DNA of 64,000 bases from assembly GCF_954871325.1 (NCBI RefSeq), contig NC_088776.1:14198052-14262051 (forward strand), in the 5' to 3' direction. The DNA is from Gordionus sp. m RMFG-2023. Taxonomy: Eukaryota; Nematomorpha; Gordioida; Chordodea; Parachordodidae. The notes under the pieces were generated by a model that was given only the letters and a program-made list of their open reading frames with translations, was not told the DNA's origin and did not search any database. How positions within the stretch are numbered: the first letter of the stretch is position 1; each line of letters begins with the position of its first letter. Positions 46,520-57,226 of the stretch are shown piece by piece. A program made the position numbers and the translations under genes.

Positions 46520-49090
46520 ATGGTAGATCAGAATGTTGTTGAAGATATGGTTGACAAAGAAATAAAGATTATTTTGAATAGGTATAATGAAGTCTTTAAA
46601 GAAGAATTAGGTACTCTGAAAAATTTTGAAGTAGATATACGATTAGAAGAAAATTATAGACCTAAGTTTTGCGGCATAAGAAGATTACCGTTTTCTTGGA
46701 TAGAAGAGATAGATAAAGAATTAGATAAATGGTTAAGAGACGGAATAATAAAACCAATAGTGCATAGTGAATGGGCAACACCTTTAGTGCCCATAAGGAA
46801 ACCAGATAACAGTTTAAGATTGTGTATAGACTATAGAGTAACAGTTAATAAGTGCGTAATAAATGAAAAGTATCCACTACCTAGAATAGAACAACTGCTA
46901 GCGAATTTAAGAGGAGACACCCTGTTTTCAAAGATTGATTTTTCGAATGCGTATTTGCAAATTAAGGTGAGTGAAAAGACAAGTAAGATACTAACGATTA
47001 CAACTCATAGAGGTTTGTTTGCATTCTGTCGATTACCTTTTGGTTTGAAAATATCAGCGCCAATATTTCAAAGAACGATGACGGCGTTATTTCAAGGAAT
47101 AAAAGGAATAATGTATTATTTAGATGATGTTTTGATATCTGGTAGAACAGAAGAAGAACACAATTCGAGATTAGTTAAAGTGTTAAATATTATAGTAGAA
47201 AATGGTTTAAAAGCTAATTTGAAGAAGAGCGTTTTTGGAGTAAAAGAAATAAAGTATTTAGGACATGTTATAAAGGGATATGAGATTACGCCAATTGGAA
47301 AGAATATAGATAAGATCATGAATATGAGAGCCCCGAATAATAAAGCGGAGGTACAAGCGTTTTTAGGAGCAACAAATTATTATCATCGGTTTGTTCAAAA
47401 TTTTGCAGAAATTGCTACACCGTTGTATGATTTATTAAAGAAAAATAAAAAATTTGAATGGAGAGAAGCACAGGAGAAAAGTTTCGAAAAGTTGAAAATA
47501 AAGATGGTAGAGAAGCCTATTTTAAGTTGTTTTAATGAGAAATTAAATATTATTTTAGCAGTAGATGCTTCTAATGAAGGTATAGGAGGAGTTTTGTTGC
47601 AGATGATAGATAATGTGGAGAAACCTGTTTTATTTTTATCGAGACGATTTAATAGCACTGAGAAAAATTACTCAACGATAGAAAGAGAGGCTCTAGCAGT
47701 GAAATTCGGGCTTACGAAATGTAAGGAATATCTGATAGGAAAAAGGTTTTTATTGTATACGGACCATAAGCCGTTGGTAGATTTATTTAAAAAAGAGAAT
47801 AAGGAACTTATGATTTCACCCAGGTTGCAAAAATGGCTAATTTTAGTTGGTAATTTCGATTTTGAAATAAAATTCAGAGAAGGTAAACAAAATTGCTTAC
47901 CGGACATTTTATCAAGATTGTTTAATAAAGACATTGAAGACAAAGAACCAGTAATCAATAGTTTAGAATATATAGAAGAAGAAGAAAATGTAAATGGTAA
48001 TATTATAAGAGCGGTGAGAATAGATACAAGAGAAAAACCTATAACATTTGATATAGTAGATAAGATATCCCAAAAAGATGAAGAATTAATAAGAATTAAA
48101 GCTTGTTTAAAAGGAGATATAGAATGTAAAAATGAAGATAAAGCGTTTAAAAAAGTTAAGAGTGAATTAAATATAGAAGACAATTGTTTATTGAGAGGAT
48201 ATAGATTAGTGATACCGAATAAATTAAGAAAGGAAACCTTAAATGTAATACATTCAGGTCATCAAGGCATAGAAAGAATGAAAAATAAAGCAAGAGAATA
48301 TATGTGGTGGCCTAAGATGAATAAGGAAATAGAAGAGTTAACAAGGAGCTGTGAAACCTGTAACATGTGGGCTAATGTTCCAGCAAAGAATAAGGAAGAT
48401 AAATGGCCAAAGACAGACATTCCATGCGAAAGAATACATGTAGATTTTTTAGAATATGAGAAGAAAAGATTTTTTATCATGGTAGATGCAGGTTCAAAAT
48501 GGATAGATTGTCAGCAAGTTTCAGGTTTATCAACAAGAGTAGCTTTAGACAAGATAAAGGATTTTGTAGGCAAATATGGTTTGATGAAGACGATAGTATC
48601 AGATGGAGGTCCAGCGTTTAAAGGTAGAGCATTTGATAAATTTTGTGATAGGTGGAATATTATACATTTATTATCACCACCTTATTACCCAAAAAGCAAT
48701 GGACAAGCTGAACGAATGGTAGCTTTAGTAAAGAGTTGGTTGAAAAAGGCAAAATATGGAGAAGGTCAATGGTGGTTATCATTGTTAGCATACAACAGTA
48801 CGGAAACAGCAAAAGGAAAGTCACCAGCTGAAATATTTTTAGGAAGAAAGACGAGATCAGAATTAGATTTTTTAAAGGAAAAAGTGATAAGGAGAGAACA
48901 AGCAGAGAGTGAAAGATTTCCAGTAGGAAGTTTGGTGTGGGTATTGTTGTTTGATGGTCCTATTAAATGGGGGAAGGGGGTAATAAGCAAAAATATAGGA
49001 AAGAAAAAAGTAGAAGTAAAGATTGAAGGACAAGAAGGAACCTTTACAAGGCACCTGAAGCAAGTAAGGTGTAGAAGCTTAAGGCCTTAG
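46520..49090 (+). CDS. Gypsy-type Pol: reverse transcriptase, RNase H, integrase (856 aa)
   Basis: Reverse transcriptase from about residue 60 (IRKPDNSLRLCIDYRVTVNK, then FSKIDFSNAYLQIKV, and YYLDDVLISG near 198-207 with the YLDD box). RNase H from about 340 (AVDASNEGIGG, STIEREALAV, YTDHKPLV). Integrase from about 575: HHCC finger (HSGHQGIERM ... CETCNMW), catalytic Asp in DAGSKW, Asp in VSDGGPAF and Glu in NGQAERM. A short C-terminal domain (GSLVWVLLF ... GTFTRHLKQV) has no clear chromodomain. It copies the RNA genome and inserts the DNA. Length and order are normal for Ty3/Gypsy (17.6/K02A2.6-like) and the frame is open throughout. Confidence 0.95.
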   Translation: MVDQNVVEDMVDKEIKIILNRYNEVFKEELGTLKNFEVDIRLEENYRPKFCGIRRLPFSWIEEIDKELDKWLRDGIIKPIVHSEWATPLVPIRKPDNSLRLCIDYRVTVNKCVINEKYPLPRIEQLLANLRGDTLFSKIDFSNAYLQIKVSEKTSKILTITTHRGLFAFCRLPFGLKISAPIFQRTMTALFQGIKGIMYYLDDVLISGRTEEEHNSRLVKVLNIIVENGLKANLKKSVFGVKEIKYLGHVIKGYEITPIGKNIDKIMNMRAPNNKAEVQAFLGATNYYHRFVQNFAEIATPLYDLLKKNKKFEWREAQEKSFEKLKIKMVEKPILSCFNEKLNIILAVDASNEGIGGVLLQMIDNVEKPVLFLSRRFNSTEKNYSTIEREALAVKFGLTKCKEYLIGKRFLLYTDHKPLVDLFKKENKELMISPRLQKWLILVGNFDFEIKFREGKQNCLPDILSRLFNKDIEDKEPVINSLEYIEEEENVNGNIIRAVRIDTREKPITFDIVDKISQKDEELIRIKACLKGDIECKNEDKAFKKVKSELNIEDNCLLRGYRLVIPNKLRKETLNVIHSGHQGIERMKNKAREYMWWPKMNKEIEELTRSCETCNMWANVPAKNKEDKWPKTDIPCERIHVDFLEYEKKRFFIMVDAGSKWIDCQQVSGLSTRVALDKIKDFVGKYGLMKTIVSDGGPAFKGRAFDKFCDRWNIIHLLSPPYYPKSNGQAERMVALVKSWLKKAKYGEGQWWLSLLAYNSTETAKGKSPAEIFLGRKTRSELDFLKEKVIRREQAESERFPVGSLVWVLLFDGPIKWGKGVISKNIGKKKVEVKIEGQEGTFTRHLKQVRCRSLRP

Positions 49091-49114
49091 AGAGAAATGA
49101 GAAATATACGAAGA

Positions 49115-49312
49115 ATTAGAAAGGAATAAATTGATGATAGACATAGTAGGAGAATCATAATTTAGAAAGGAATAAATTGATGATAGACATAGTAGGAGAA
49201 TCATAATTTAGAAAGGAATAAATTGATGATAGACATAGTAGGAGAATCATAATTTGGAAAGGAATAACGTGATGATAGACGTAGTAGGAGAATCATACGT
49301 TGTAGGAAATAA
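49115..49312 (+). repeat. Tandem repeat, about 46-bp unit, after pol
   Basis: Four copies of AAATTGATGATAGACATAGT plus AGGAGAATCATAATTTAGAAAGG-type sequence, the last one diverged. Non-coding spacer in the LTR element. Confidence 0.9.
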
Positions 49313-49414
49313 AAGGGATGTTAGACTTAATTAGGAGAGTTATATTTTATAAAGAGTTAGAGAAGAAAGTCGAAGAATATATATATATATATGTGTATAA
49401 AGTATTTGATTTAG

Positions 49415-49741
49415 ATGGCCTCCTATGTTAGAGTGGGTAACAAAATAATGAAGATAGAGATCCGAGAGGTTGACGGTTCAGAAGAGTCCAACAGATGGGT
49501 AGAAGCCGCTAGGAACGAAGCAAAACAAAGATATGGAGATTGGCTACAAGAGACGCCAACGAGAGGGGTTCACAGGATAGCACCATATAACACAAGAAGG
49601 AGAGTGGAATGTTGGGCTTGTGGGGGAGGACACAAGTTACGATATTGTCCCAGTGTAGAGTTGACAGCGAACAATAATACGAATTTACCGATGCGAAATA
49701 TGGTTGAATCAGCGAACACTTCGGGGGCAAGGGAGATCTAA
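49415..49741 (+). CDS. Small ORF after pol with a knuckle-like motif (108 aa)
   Basis: Starts MASYVRVGNKIMKIEIREVD at ATG 49415 and ends just before the polypurine tract. It holds CWACGGGHKLRYC (near residues 71-83), a Cys-Cys-His-Cys cluster with three residues before the His instead of four. No signal peptide or membrane segment, so not envelope-like. Function unknown; extra ORFs in this place occur in some LTR elements. Confidence 0.7.
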   Translation: MASYVRVGNKIMKIEIREVDGSEESNRWVEAARNEAKQRYGDWLQETPTRGVHRIAPYNTRRRVECWACGGGHKLRYCPSVELTANNNTNLPMRNMVESANTSGAREI

Positions 49742-49751
49742 AGGAAGGAGG
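49740..49751 (+). promoter_or_regulatory. Polypurine tract (AAAGGAAGGAGG)
   Basis: Twelve purines ending directly at the 3' LTR, the expected plus-strand primer site of an LTR retrotransposon. Confidence 0.85.
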
Positions 49752-50238
49752 TGTTGTATATGCAAATTCGAATGTTAATTGTGAAAAGTGATTATTCATA
49801 AATAAATGGTAGACGAAGATAATATTTTTGGGGTAATTTGTCTATGTAAATAATCTTAAATTGAACATAATATTTTTCTATAAATTTTATATATATATTA
49901 AAATATGCAAATTTTATATATTTAATTCTTCGAAAATTGTTTAATTTTTTTATATATATATATATACATTGTTAATTCAAAAAAGTTCAGTTTTGGATAA
50001 TTTGGATTCTTCGAAAATTATTTTATTATTTATTGACCGATGATGTTTTGATTATTAATTTACAGACGATATTTTGATTATTATTTTGGATTTGATAGAA
50101 GTTGAATAAAGAGTAAAAGTAGTGAATTAGTATTAGAAATTATTAATAATTATATATTTATTTATTTATTATTAGTTCCATAGATATTCAGTCTCTCCCA
50201 CTAGCCTCAGCAATAAATATCAATCCCATATTGGTACA
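49752..50238 (+). repeat. 3' LTR
   Basis: Matches the 5' LTR except around the (TA)n tract. Ends ATATTGGTACA followed by the GTAAC duplication (50239-50243). Confidence 0.93.
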
Positions 50239-50243
50239 GTAAC

Positions 50244-51488
50244 GAGCAACAAGTAATGCGTTTAGAGTAACGGTGATGCTAGCTCGTTAATTTAAATTTT
50301 TTCTTAAAAATATGGGAAAAAAATATTTTATTTTATCAAATTATTTTTATTTATTTTTTTAGTTTTATAAATAATTTAAGACTATTTTTAATTCAGATCA
50401 ACCACCAAATTCCCTAATTTTTATTTTGAATTTTCATTATTTAATTTTCAGTCAATAATGTTAATCTAATTAATATTGTATCAATCAAGGTATGTTAATT
50501 TATATTCTTATTTACTAATGAATCAATATGATTACATTCTATCAGATGCTAGATTGCAAACAGAAAATGATAATTCTAAATACAAGTAAATGTAAATGGC
50601 AGTGACTATTTAGAGAAACCTGAAACGTTATCATTTGGTTGGCCATGACATTCTCAGTTCAACAGTGTCAAACATGTGGAAAAAGAGATGTGAAGATGGG
50701 TGAGCGGGAATTAGAGAATTTTAGGGGCCACCAAATTTTTTAATTTTACTCAATTATTTTTAGCTCTTGAAAATAAGAATTTTTGTATATACTACATGCA
50801 AGCAAGGTATTATTCTTTTTTTGTAAAAAATCCATGTATGAATTTTGAAAAAGAATTTGGCATAAGCCATATATATTATGACAAAAAGTTTGATCCATAT
50901 ATTAGTAAAAGAAACTTCATTTATTTTTAGTTAAGAAATTTGATTTTTATCGAAATCTTATGAAATATTATTAGACCACATTCGTCGAATTACGAATACG
51001 AAGTTCATAATCATAACCTTGGAAATCGATTTCAAAATGTGATACTTGATAGGAAATAAAATCGTACAAAATATAAAAGGCAATATATTTTTCCATAATA
51101 TTGCTACCAGCAACAATTAACTAATACAACACGTAGAATTAAGCAATAATTCCGTTAAAATAAATGAGCGATTTGTTGGCGTTCTAAGAATCGATTAAAG
51201 TACTGACTAGGCCTTGGTATAAGCATTTTTATTCTTATCTAAATAATTGGTACAGGTAAAAAAAAAATTGTCGTGGACAAGGTTACGATAATGTATTAAA
51301 TATGAGAGGATTTTATAAAGGAGTTCAAGCTTGAGTATTATAAATAAATCGGATAGCGTTTTTTATGCCTTGTGATTGCTACAGCTTAAATCTGCTAATC
51401 ATTTTTTAACCTTAGTTAATGCAATGGAAGTGTAAGATGAAGAGTTGAATTGAAGGCCATTAGAAATCAGATTGGTGATATTTCCGAT
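50244..51488. other. Right flank of the LTR element, nothing firm
   Basis: GAGTAACGG motif near 50265, probably the older repeat split by the LTR element. AATTTTAGGGGCCACCAAATTT at about 50718-50739 resembles hAT subterminal sequence. No gene seen. Confidence 0.4.
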
Positions 51489-52229
51489 CAGCGTCTACAT
51501 AAGCGGGGAAGGGGGGGGGCAGTTTGCATCCTATTTTTCTTTAGGGGGGCGCCTTTAAGGGGGTAGGAAAAATTTATTGAGGGGTATATTAAATTTTTAG
51601 ATGAAATAATAATTTAATTATAGGATATTGCTAATCAACGATGAAATCTATATATTGCTGTTATAAAATAGAAATATTAATAAATTAAAATATTGATTAA
51701 TTATATATTTGTTGGTCATTTATTAGTAATAAGTTGAATTTTATACACTCATTAATTTATCTTTATTCAATTTACATTGTAATATTATTTTTGTATTCTT
51801 ATTTTTTGTTTGTTATAGAGAAACTCTTAACTTAACTTATCTTTTTTATATTTTTATATTATACGGAGCCATTCAAATCTGGTAAGAGATATTTTATATA
51901 AACTATAGAAATAATATAGATTTTTAGTTTTTTTTATGTTTACATTTCTTAATGAATAACTTTTTTTAATACTAGCCATAATCATCAATTGCTAACATTC
52001 ATAGTTTTTTAAACAAAATTTTCTGCTATGCTTTTAAATGGATCAGACATTCTCAACAAACTCATATTCATGCCAGATAATATGCTATAATAATGCATTT
52101 ATTGTAAATGAGGGGCTTTTTAATTGAATTCATGATCTAAAAAATAACTCTTTTATATTCGCAATTTTTTGATAGTTGGTAGTAGAGCTAAAATAATTTA
52201 AGTTATTTTTTTTAAATTTGTGAAAAATT

Positions 52230-52317
52230 TTGGTGAATATATTAAACAGGCATCCCATAAAAACTTCATTCGAATTTTATCATGTATTAACACTAATAGT
52301 TAAATTAAGCCTTCAAA
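52230..52317 (+). pseudogene. hAT transposase, part before the Tigger insertion
   Basis: The last readable residues before the insertion are VLTLIVKLSLQ. Removing the Tigger-like element and one TA joins them to ISIVLRITLTIPTNVASA in the same frame, the classic start of hATC in ZMYM1-like hAT transposases. The upstream coding part is decayed. Confidence 0.65.
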
Positions 52318-52319
52318 TA

Positions 52320-54484
52320 GGGGAGACTGGGGTTAGGTAAACCGTGGGGCTTGGCAAACCATTTAATATTATTTTAAAATTATATACACTAGAAGGTTAA
52401 TATTTTATCCTAATATAGATTTTATTAGTTTACATCTATAGACAAAAAATCTTTTGAAATGATTAATTATTAAAAATTTTATTTAAGAAATAAAATTTTG
52501 ATGAAATTTTCTAAAGATTTTTACATGACAGAATTTTAATTTTTATCAAAATATATATTCATTTATATAAATTAAATTTTATAGCAAAGTTTAAACACTC
52601 TTCTATAATTTGGGAAAGTTTTATGAATATTTATTATGTCTATATAGTATTTCAATCATGATTAGTAAATTTAGAGCTAGCGGGGCTTGCTAAACCATAC
52701 ATGTCAATCCATTTCAATAATTTTTTTTAGCAATTATTACATTATTCGATATGGTGCGAAAATATAAATCCAAAAAAATTAATATAGGAGAATCATTTAA
52801 TATTGATAATTATTTAGAAGTATATAAAAATTTAATGAATTAATATTATAATTGTAATTAGGCTATTAAGGTATATGAAAATTGTAAATCAACAAGGAAG
52901 ACTAGCCAACTTACAGGTAAATTTATCTACATTATCTGTCTTATTAAGATATAATCACAATAATTTTATGTAATTTTTAAACAATATAATCAATTTTTAG
53001 CAATATTTAATAATAGAAATTATGTAAATATTTTTATTAAATGTAATTTATAAATGATCTTATATTTTAGATTGATTACAATTTAGATGAAGTATAGTAT
53101 TATTGTATTAATTTTATGTAATTCTTAAACATTAAAATCAAATTTTAGCAATATTTAATAATAGAGAATATGCTAATAAAATCTAAATGGTAATGGTAAA
53201 GAGATTATCATTTTTAAATTTTATGTTCTTAAATGTTAAACTTATAATTAAATAATTATATATTTTACTTGACATTTTGATTTTAGGTATTCCTAGATCA
53301 AACTTTATGAGATATTATAACAGATATCAAGAAAGTGGCATACTTACTAGTGTAAGACAAAATAATAAAAAGAGGATATTCACAGAAGAAGAAGAGGGAG
53401 ATATAACTAAATATCTGATTCAATCTAGCCAAATTTTTTATGGCCTTTCAATTAAAAAGGTATAGGTATAGTTTATTCTTCATTATTTTATATTGTTTTT
53501 TAGATAAAAATATAAGCCTACCAAATGGCAGTAAATATGAAGAAAAAATTTCCTAAATCTTGGAAGGACAATTCAATGGCTGGCCATGACTGGTATTTAG
53601 GATTTATGTCAAGAAATTCTACTCTCTCCTTAAGATCCCCTGAAGCTACAAGTATGGCTAGGGCAACTGGATTTAATGAAGAAAATGTTCTATACTTTTT
53701 TGATTTATATAAAAGTTTATTAAATGATTTGTTAAGTAAATATTTACATTTAATATTTAGGAATATTAGATGAACATAAATTAGAATGTATGGCAATTTA
53801 CAACATGGATGAAACTGGACTTACCACAGTTCAAACCCCATCCAAGATTATTTCACAAAAGGGTCAAAAACAGGTAGGATCTATTACTTCCGCAGAAAGG
53901 GGTACCTTAATTAACAAGAGAAAAATAGTGAAAAAAATTATTCACAAAGATATTTGTGTTTGTTGTAAGCTGGAATATATCAAACATCATAATGGTGAAG
54001 AGTGGTACCAGTGCAGAATGTGCCACGAATGGGCACATGGTACATATGCTAATTTTGATAAATTTATATGTCCAAAATGTGTATTAAATTAACCAAAATT
54101 AAGTTTCAATTTTTATATATAATTAGCTTAAATTTATATGTATTATGATATTTTTAACAATAAAAGAATAAAATTATAGTATATGTATCATTATTAATAA
54201 ATAAAAATACATTTCAATTTATTATGGCCTAAAAAAACCATTGGTTTAGGAAGCCCCTTGAAGTGGTTTGCCTCACCCCGCTATTGGGGCTTGTTGGGCA
54301 AATTTACGACTTTTACAAAAAATAAAATTTCAAAAAATGATTAAATTCTAGAATTTTTTTATAAGGCACCTTTATAGAGTATAGTTTTAGGTATCTAATC
54401 ATATATTGTTTTTTATATTATCTAAAAAAACCAGGAGCTATAAACAATTTTGTAAAAATCGGTTCACCTAACCCCAGTCTCCCC
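52320..54484 (+). mobile_element. Pogo/Tigger-like DNA transposon, copy 2
   Basis: Ends GGGGAGACTGGGGTTAGGT and its inverse (about 25 bp, one mismatch), flanked by TA (52318-52319, 54485-54486). Contains a Tigger-like transposase from 52751 to 54092 with introns, in which the middle of the DDE domain is absent. Longer and better kept than copy 1, and inserted into a hAT coding frame. Confidence 0.92.
52751..54092 (+). pseudogene. Tigger-like transposase with internal deletion and C-terminal PHD-type finger
   Basis: The start MVRKYKSKKINIGES at 52751 begins a decayed first exon ending STRKTSQLTG at an ACAG|GTAAAT donor. The next exon (about 53284-53460) reads GIPRSNFMRYYNRYQESG, psq/CENP-B helix-turn-helix, to FYGLSIKK. 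After a short intron an exon (about 53512-53773) reads AYQMAVNMKKKFPKSW and DWYLGFMSRNSTLSLRSPEA, the Tc5/CENP-B-type second DNA-binding domain; one in-frame TAA lies just before AYQMA. Next (53790-54092) IYNMDETGLTTVQTPSKI has the first catalytic Asp. After SAERGTLIN the rest of the DDE domain is missing and the frame runs into CVCC...WYQCRMCHEWAHG...FICPKC, a PHD-like finger known at the end of this family. It cannot be an active transposase. Confidence 0.8.
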
Positions 54485-54486
54485 TA

Positions 54487-54652
54487 TATCCATTGTATTA
54501 AGGATTACTTTAACCATTCCAACTAATGTGGCATCCGCAGAATGCAGCTCCTCGAACAAATTTATTAAAACTTACCCACGATTCTGTATGGCACAGGACC
54601 GACTTGTTAATCTCTCTTTAATTTCAATAGAAAATGATATTCATTCATAGTT
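54487..54652 (+). pseudogene. hAT transposase, hATC domain after the Tigger insertion
   Basis: ISIVLRITLTIPTNVASAEC then SSSNKFIKTYPRFCMAQDRL and VNLSLISIEND match the hATC region of ZMYM1-like hAT transposases. The usual ERSFS box reads ECSSS here. It ends at a stop soon after. Belongs to the element that starts at 51489. Confidence 0.8.
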
Positions 54653-55251
54653 GGATTATACGGCATAATATCCTCTTTTGCATATAAAAAGGAGAGGAGG
54701 ATAAATAAAATCAATATTTTTTATGATTATATTCATTTTTTGTGCTTTACTCATTTATTATTATAATTTAATAGAATATATGTTCTCATTGCTAAAAATT
54801 ATCAAAAAAGCTTAGATAAATTGTGTTTTTTAAGGGGCCGCCAAATTATTTTTTGCCCTGGGTTGCCAAAAGTCTCGGCATGGGTGTGGAGGGCAGGAAA
54901 ATAATGTGAACTAATGATTCTGTGTCAGCTATTTTTTTAAAAATTTTACCAAAAATATTAATAAAGTTCTGAATAGATCATCAGCTAGGGATAATTGTAA
55001 TTGGAGAATATCAAATCAGAAAATGAGATGCGCTAAATTAATGAATAATAGAATAGGTTAATTGACTATCAAATTTTAAAATACCTACAAGGTCAGCAAT
55101 TAGACAGAAACAAAAACCATATAAAACATATCCTAACATTGTCATGAAATAGAACAAAAACAAGGATTTCTTTAATTATTTTTATCAGCTTATTAGAAAT
55201 CGTGAAATAAATAGGAGGTCAGAGTTTAGACCAAATAATAGACGGTATGAT

Positions 55252-56300
55252 TAGGGATGTAAATTTCCCGGGAAACTATTATTGAGGAAAATTTCCCGGG
55301 AAATTTGGGGAAACAAAGAGAAAGAAACGATAAATTTCCTTTAAAAAATTATTATATTAATATTGATTTTTTTTTCATATTTTATTTAAAATATAATATA
55401 TTATTTATGATATAATTTCAACTATTTAATTTGTTATCTTCGTTTGAAGATAACGATTCCAGATCTCTAAAATAGAGTCATTTGTCTCGCAACATCTAAA
55501 TCTAGGTATCCAGAAAATCGGTTTATAACATCTCCTTTATCCACTTCATTGTCTTTAAAATTAAATCTGCAATATCTTAAGTCAAGTATGTGAGCAGAGT
55601 AATGTAAGTCCCGGTAACAAAAAAAATTTCCAGGTTTATTTTATAAATTGTCTGAGTTTCGCGTTCTTTAAGAAATATCCCTAATATGATTAAATGCTTG
55701 AGGAACGTCAGATAAATTGATTTGTTCGCTTCCACTACCTCTATTTGTGTAGAAATTACTTTATAAAATTGTATAGCTACTCAAGATCTGAGAACTTTAT
55801 TATCAAGATTGAGTTTATTATCTCTCTAAAAATATGGAGTGCCGCTAAATATTATTATTTAAAATCTATTAATTATCAAAACTATTTTATAAAAAATTTT
55901 TGCTACGAAAATTTAAATTGGCAATATTGTATTTGCTAGATCCTCTAAAAGCAAATTAAGTCTGTGAGGTCAGACCCAATGCATTCGATAATTGGATATT
56001 TATTTCTCACAAGTGTCCAGGGTTTATACATTACTTACATTATTTATTATAATGTTAATTTTTGTGTTTCCTACTTCTCCAATTACTTTAAGAAATTCGC
56101 TAGATATAAATATTCTCTCGTATGCATATTGGTCCCTGTTTCAATTAATTTATAGAAAATGGGACTTGGGATTGCTATGATTAAATTTATAATACATCCC
56201 AGTCTTATATTTAAACCCATCATTAATAAAGGTCAGATTTTTATTTTTATCTTATACTTCGATTACAATATTTTTAATCCTTTTATTTTCACTGTTTCAC
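55252..56300 (-). mobile_element. hAT relic, minus strand (TAGGGATGTAAATTTCCCGGG end)
   Basis: Left end TTAGGGATGTAAATTTCCCGGGAA followed by a second AAATTTCCCGGGAAATTT block, a common hAT terminus. Minus-strand coding remains: about 55460-55640 (HYSAHILDLRYCRFNF, like the conserved H-x-x-A-x-x-L-D-P-R-Y block) and about 55900-56130 (VIGEVGNTKINIIINN, then NKYPIIECIGSDL and LLLEDLANTI, like the DUF659 region before the C-A-A-H box). Many stops. The right end was not found. Confidence 0.6.
55757..55880. repeat. Repeat shared with 60112-60232
   Basis: TTACTTTATAAAATTGTATAGCTA ... ATATGGAGTGCCG...TAAATATT...TTATTTAAAA occurs in the same orientation at both places with small differences. Here it is part of the minus-strand hAT relic. 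Confidence 0.8.
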
Positions 56301-57002
56301 AAATTGAGTAAATATATTGAGATCATCTTTAATGCTGATAAAGATTAAAATAATTTCTTTCAAATACAGGTTGCTTTAATGAACAATTTAAGAAAAAATG
56401 GCTGTTGCAAAATTATGAATATATTTCATATATTTTTTCAGAAATTTATATTATTATTATTAGTTGAATTAAAATTAGAAAGAATGCCCCACTCTCTTGA
56501 ACCTTTAATACTCATCCTTATTTCAGTTATTATTAATAAATTTAAATATATTTCAGTCAATAATAAAATATCCTTCCGATGAACATCACTAGAGCTATTA
56601 TTATATTATTGAAAATGAAGTTACATACAGAAACAAAAAACAATTATAATATATAAACCAAGAGAAAAAATATTTTTCTAAAATATGATTAAAATCCTGA
56701 TTATTTGATTAAAAAATAATAAAATAAAAATTGGGGAAACTATTATATGGGACCTTATGTTACATCTCAACGTATATGATTGCATTTACAAAAGGTAAAT
56801 TCTCTAACTGAATAAAACGCTTTACCAATATAACAAAAAAAGTTTTAAACTTTACTTTTTGCCCGAAATTTAAATTAGTTATAAAAATTTATATAATCAA
56901 TACCGATATATAAGGGTAATGATATATAGCAATTGTTAAACAGCAACCAAATTTTTAAAACAACAGTCAAATTTTATTACAAAAAGAACCACTTTTATTT
57001 AA
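56301..57002. other. A+T-rich stretch, nothing recognised
   Basis: May be the decayed remainder of the hAT relic to its left; no motif supports this. Confidence 0.4.
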
Positions 57003-57226
57003 ATATATATTAGTGGAATCCCACGGTGGCTCCCGATATTCTATATATCATATCTCATACATAGCACAGAATCACCTAGTTGGCATCAAGAAAAACTTTG
57101 GTCAGTGTGGTTCTAACCCAGATCTATATAGTAGGTGACATGTGCACTCACGAGTAGGCCACAGATGCGATTCGAACATTTTTTATATATGAGGATAAAA
57201 TTACAATGCTCTCTAACTAATATTAC
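57003..57226 (-). mobile_element. Probable tRNA-derived SINE, minus strand
   Basis: Read on the minus strand from 57226: TTAGTTAGAGAGCATTGTAA (A-box and D-arm-like), then about 40 nt on GTTCGAATCGC (B box, compare GGTTCGANTCC), then a unique body CTACTCGTGAGTGCAC ... AGATCTGGGTTAGAACC ... GGGAGCCACCGTGGGATTCC. Spacing of the two boxes is right for an RNA polymerase III promoter of tRNA type. No poly(A) tail or TSD could be fixed, and no second copy is present in the window. Confidence 0.5.

Larger units (their letters stand above)
44211..50238 (+). mobile_element. Ty3/Gypsy-type LTR retrotransposon, looks whole and young
   Basis: Two LTRs (489 and 487 bp) that differ by eye only around a TA microsatellite, TG...CA ends, 5-bp TSD GTAAC, primer-binding and polypurine sites in the expected places, and a long pol frame in the order reverse transcriptase, RNase H, integrase (the Ty3/Gypsy order). 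No break is evident in pol. The near-identity of the LTRs implies a recent insertion. Odd points: a very small gag-like protein with a hydrophobic N-terminus and no recognisable capsid, an Asn-rich repeat block before the protease, and an extra small ORF after pol. Confidence 0.95.
51489..54900 (+). mobile_element. hAT element (CAGCGTCTACAT end) split by a Tigger-like element
   Basis: Left end CAGCGTCTACATAAGCGGGG followed by CAGTTTGCATCCTATTTTTC, the same terminus (inverted) as the 588-bp element at 61966-62553. Similarity to that element continues to about 52235 (AGTTGGTAGTAGAG). Its transposase frame is interrupted at 52319 by the Tigger-like element and resumes at 54487 into an hATC domain. 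The right end is not exact; GGGGCCGCCAAATTATTTTTTG at 54834-54855 is subterminal, and a final CAGCG inverse was not found, so the end at about 54900 is approximate. Confidence 0.7.
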
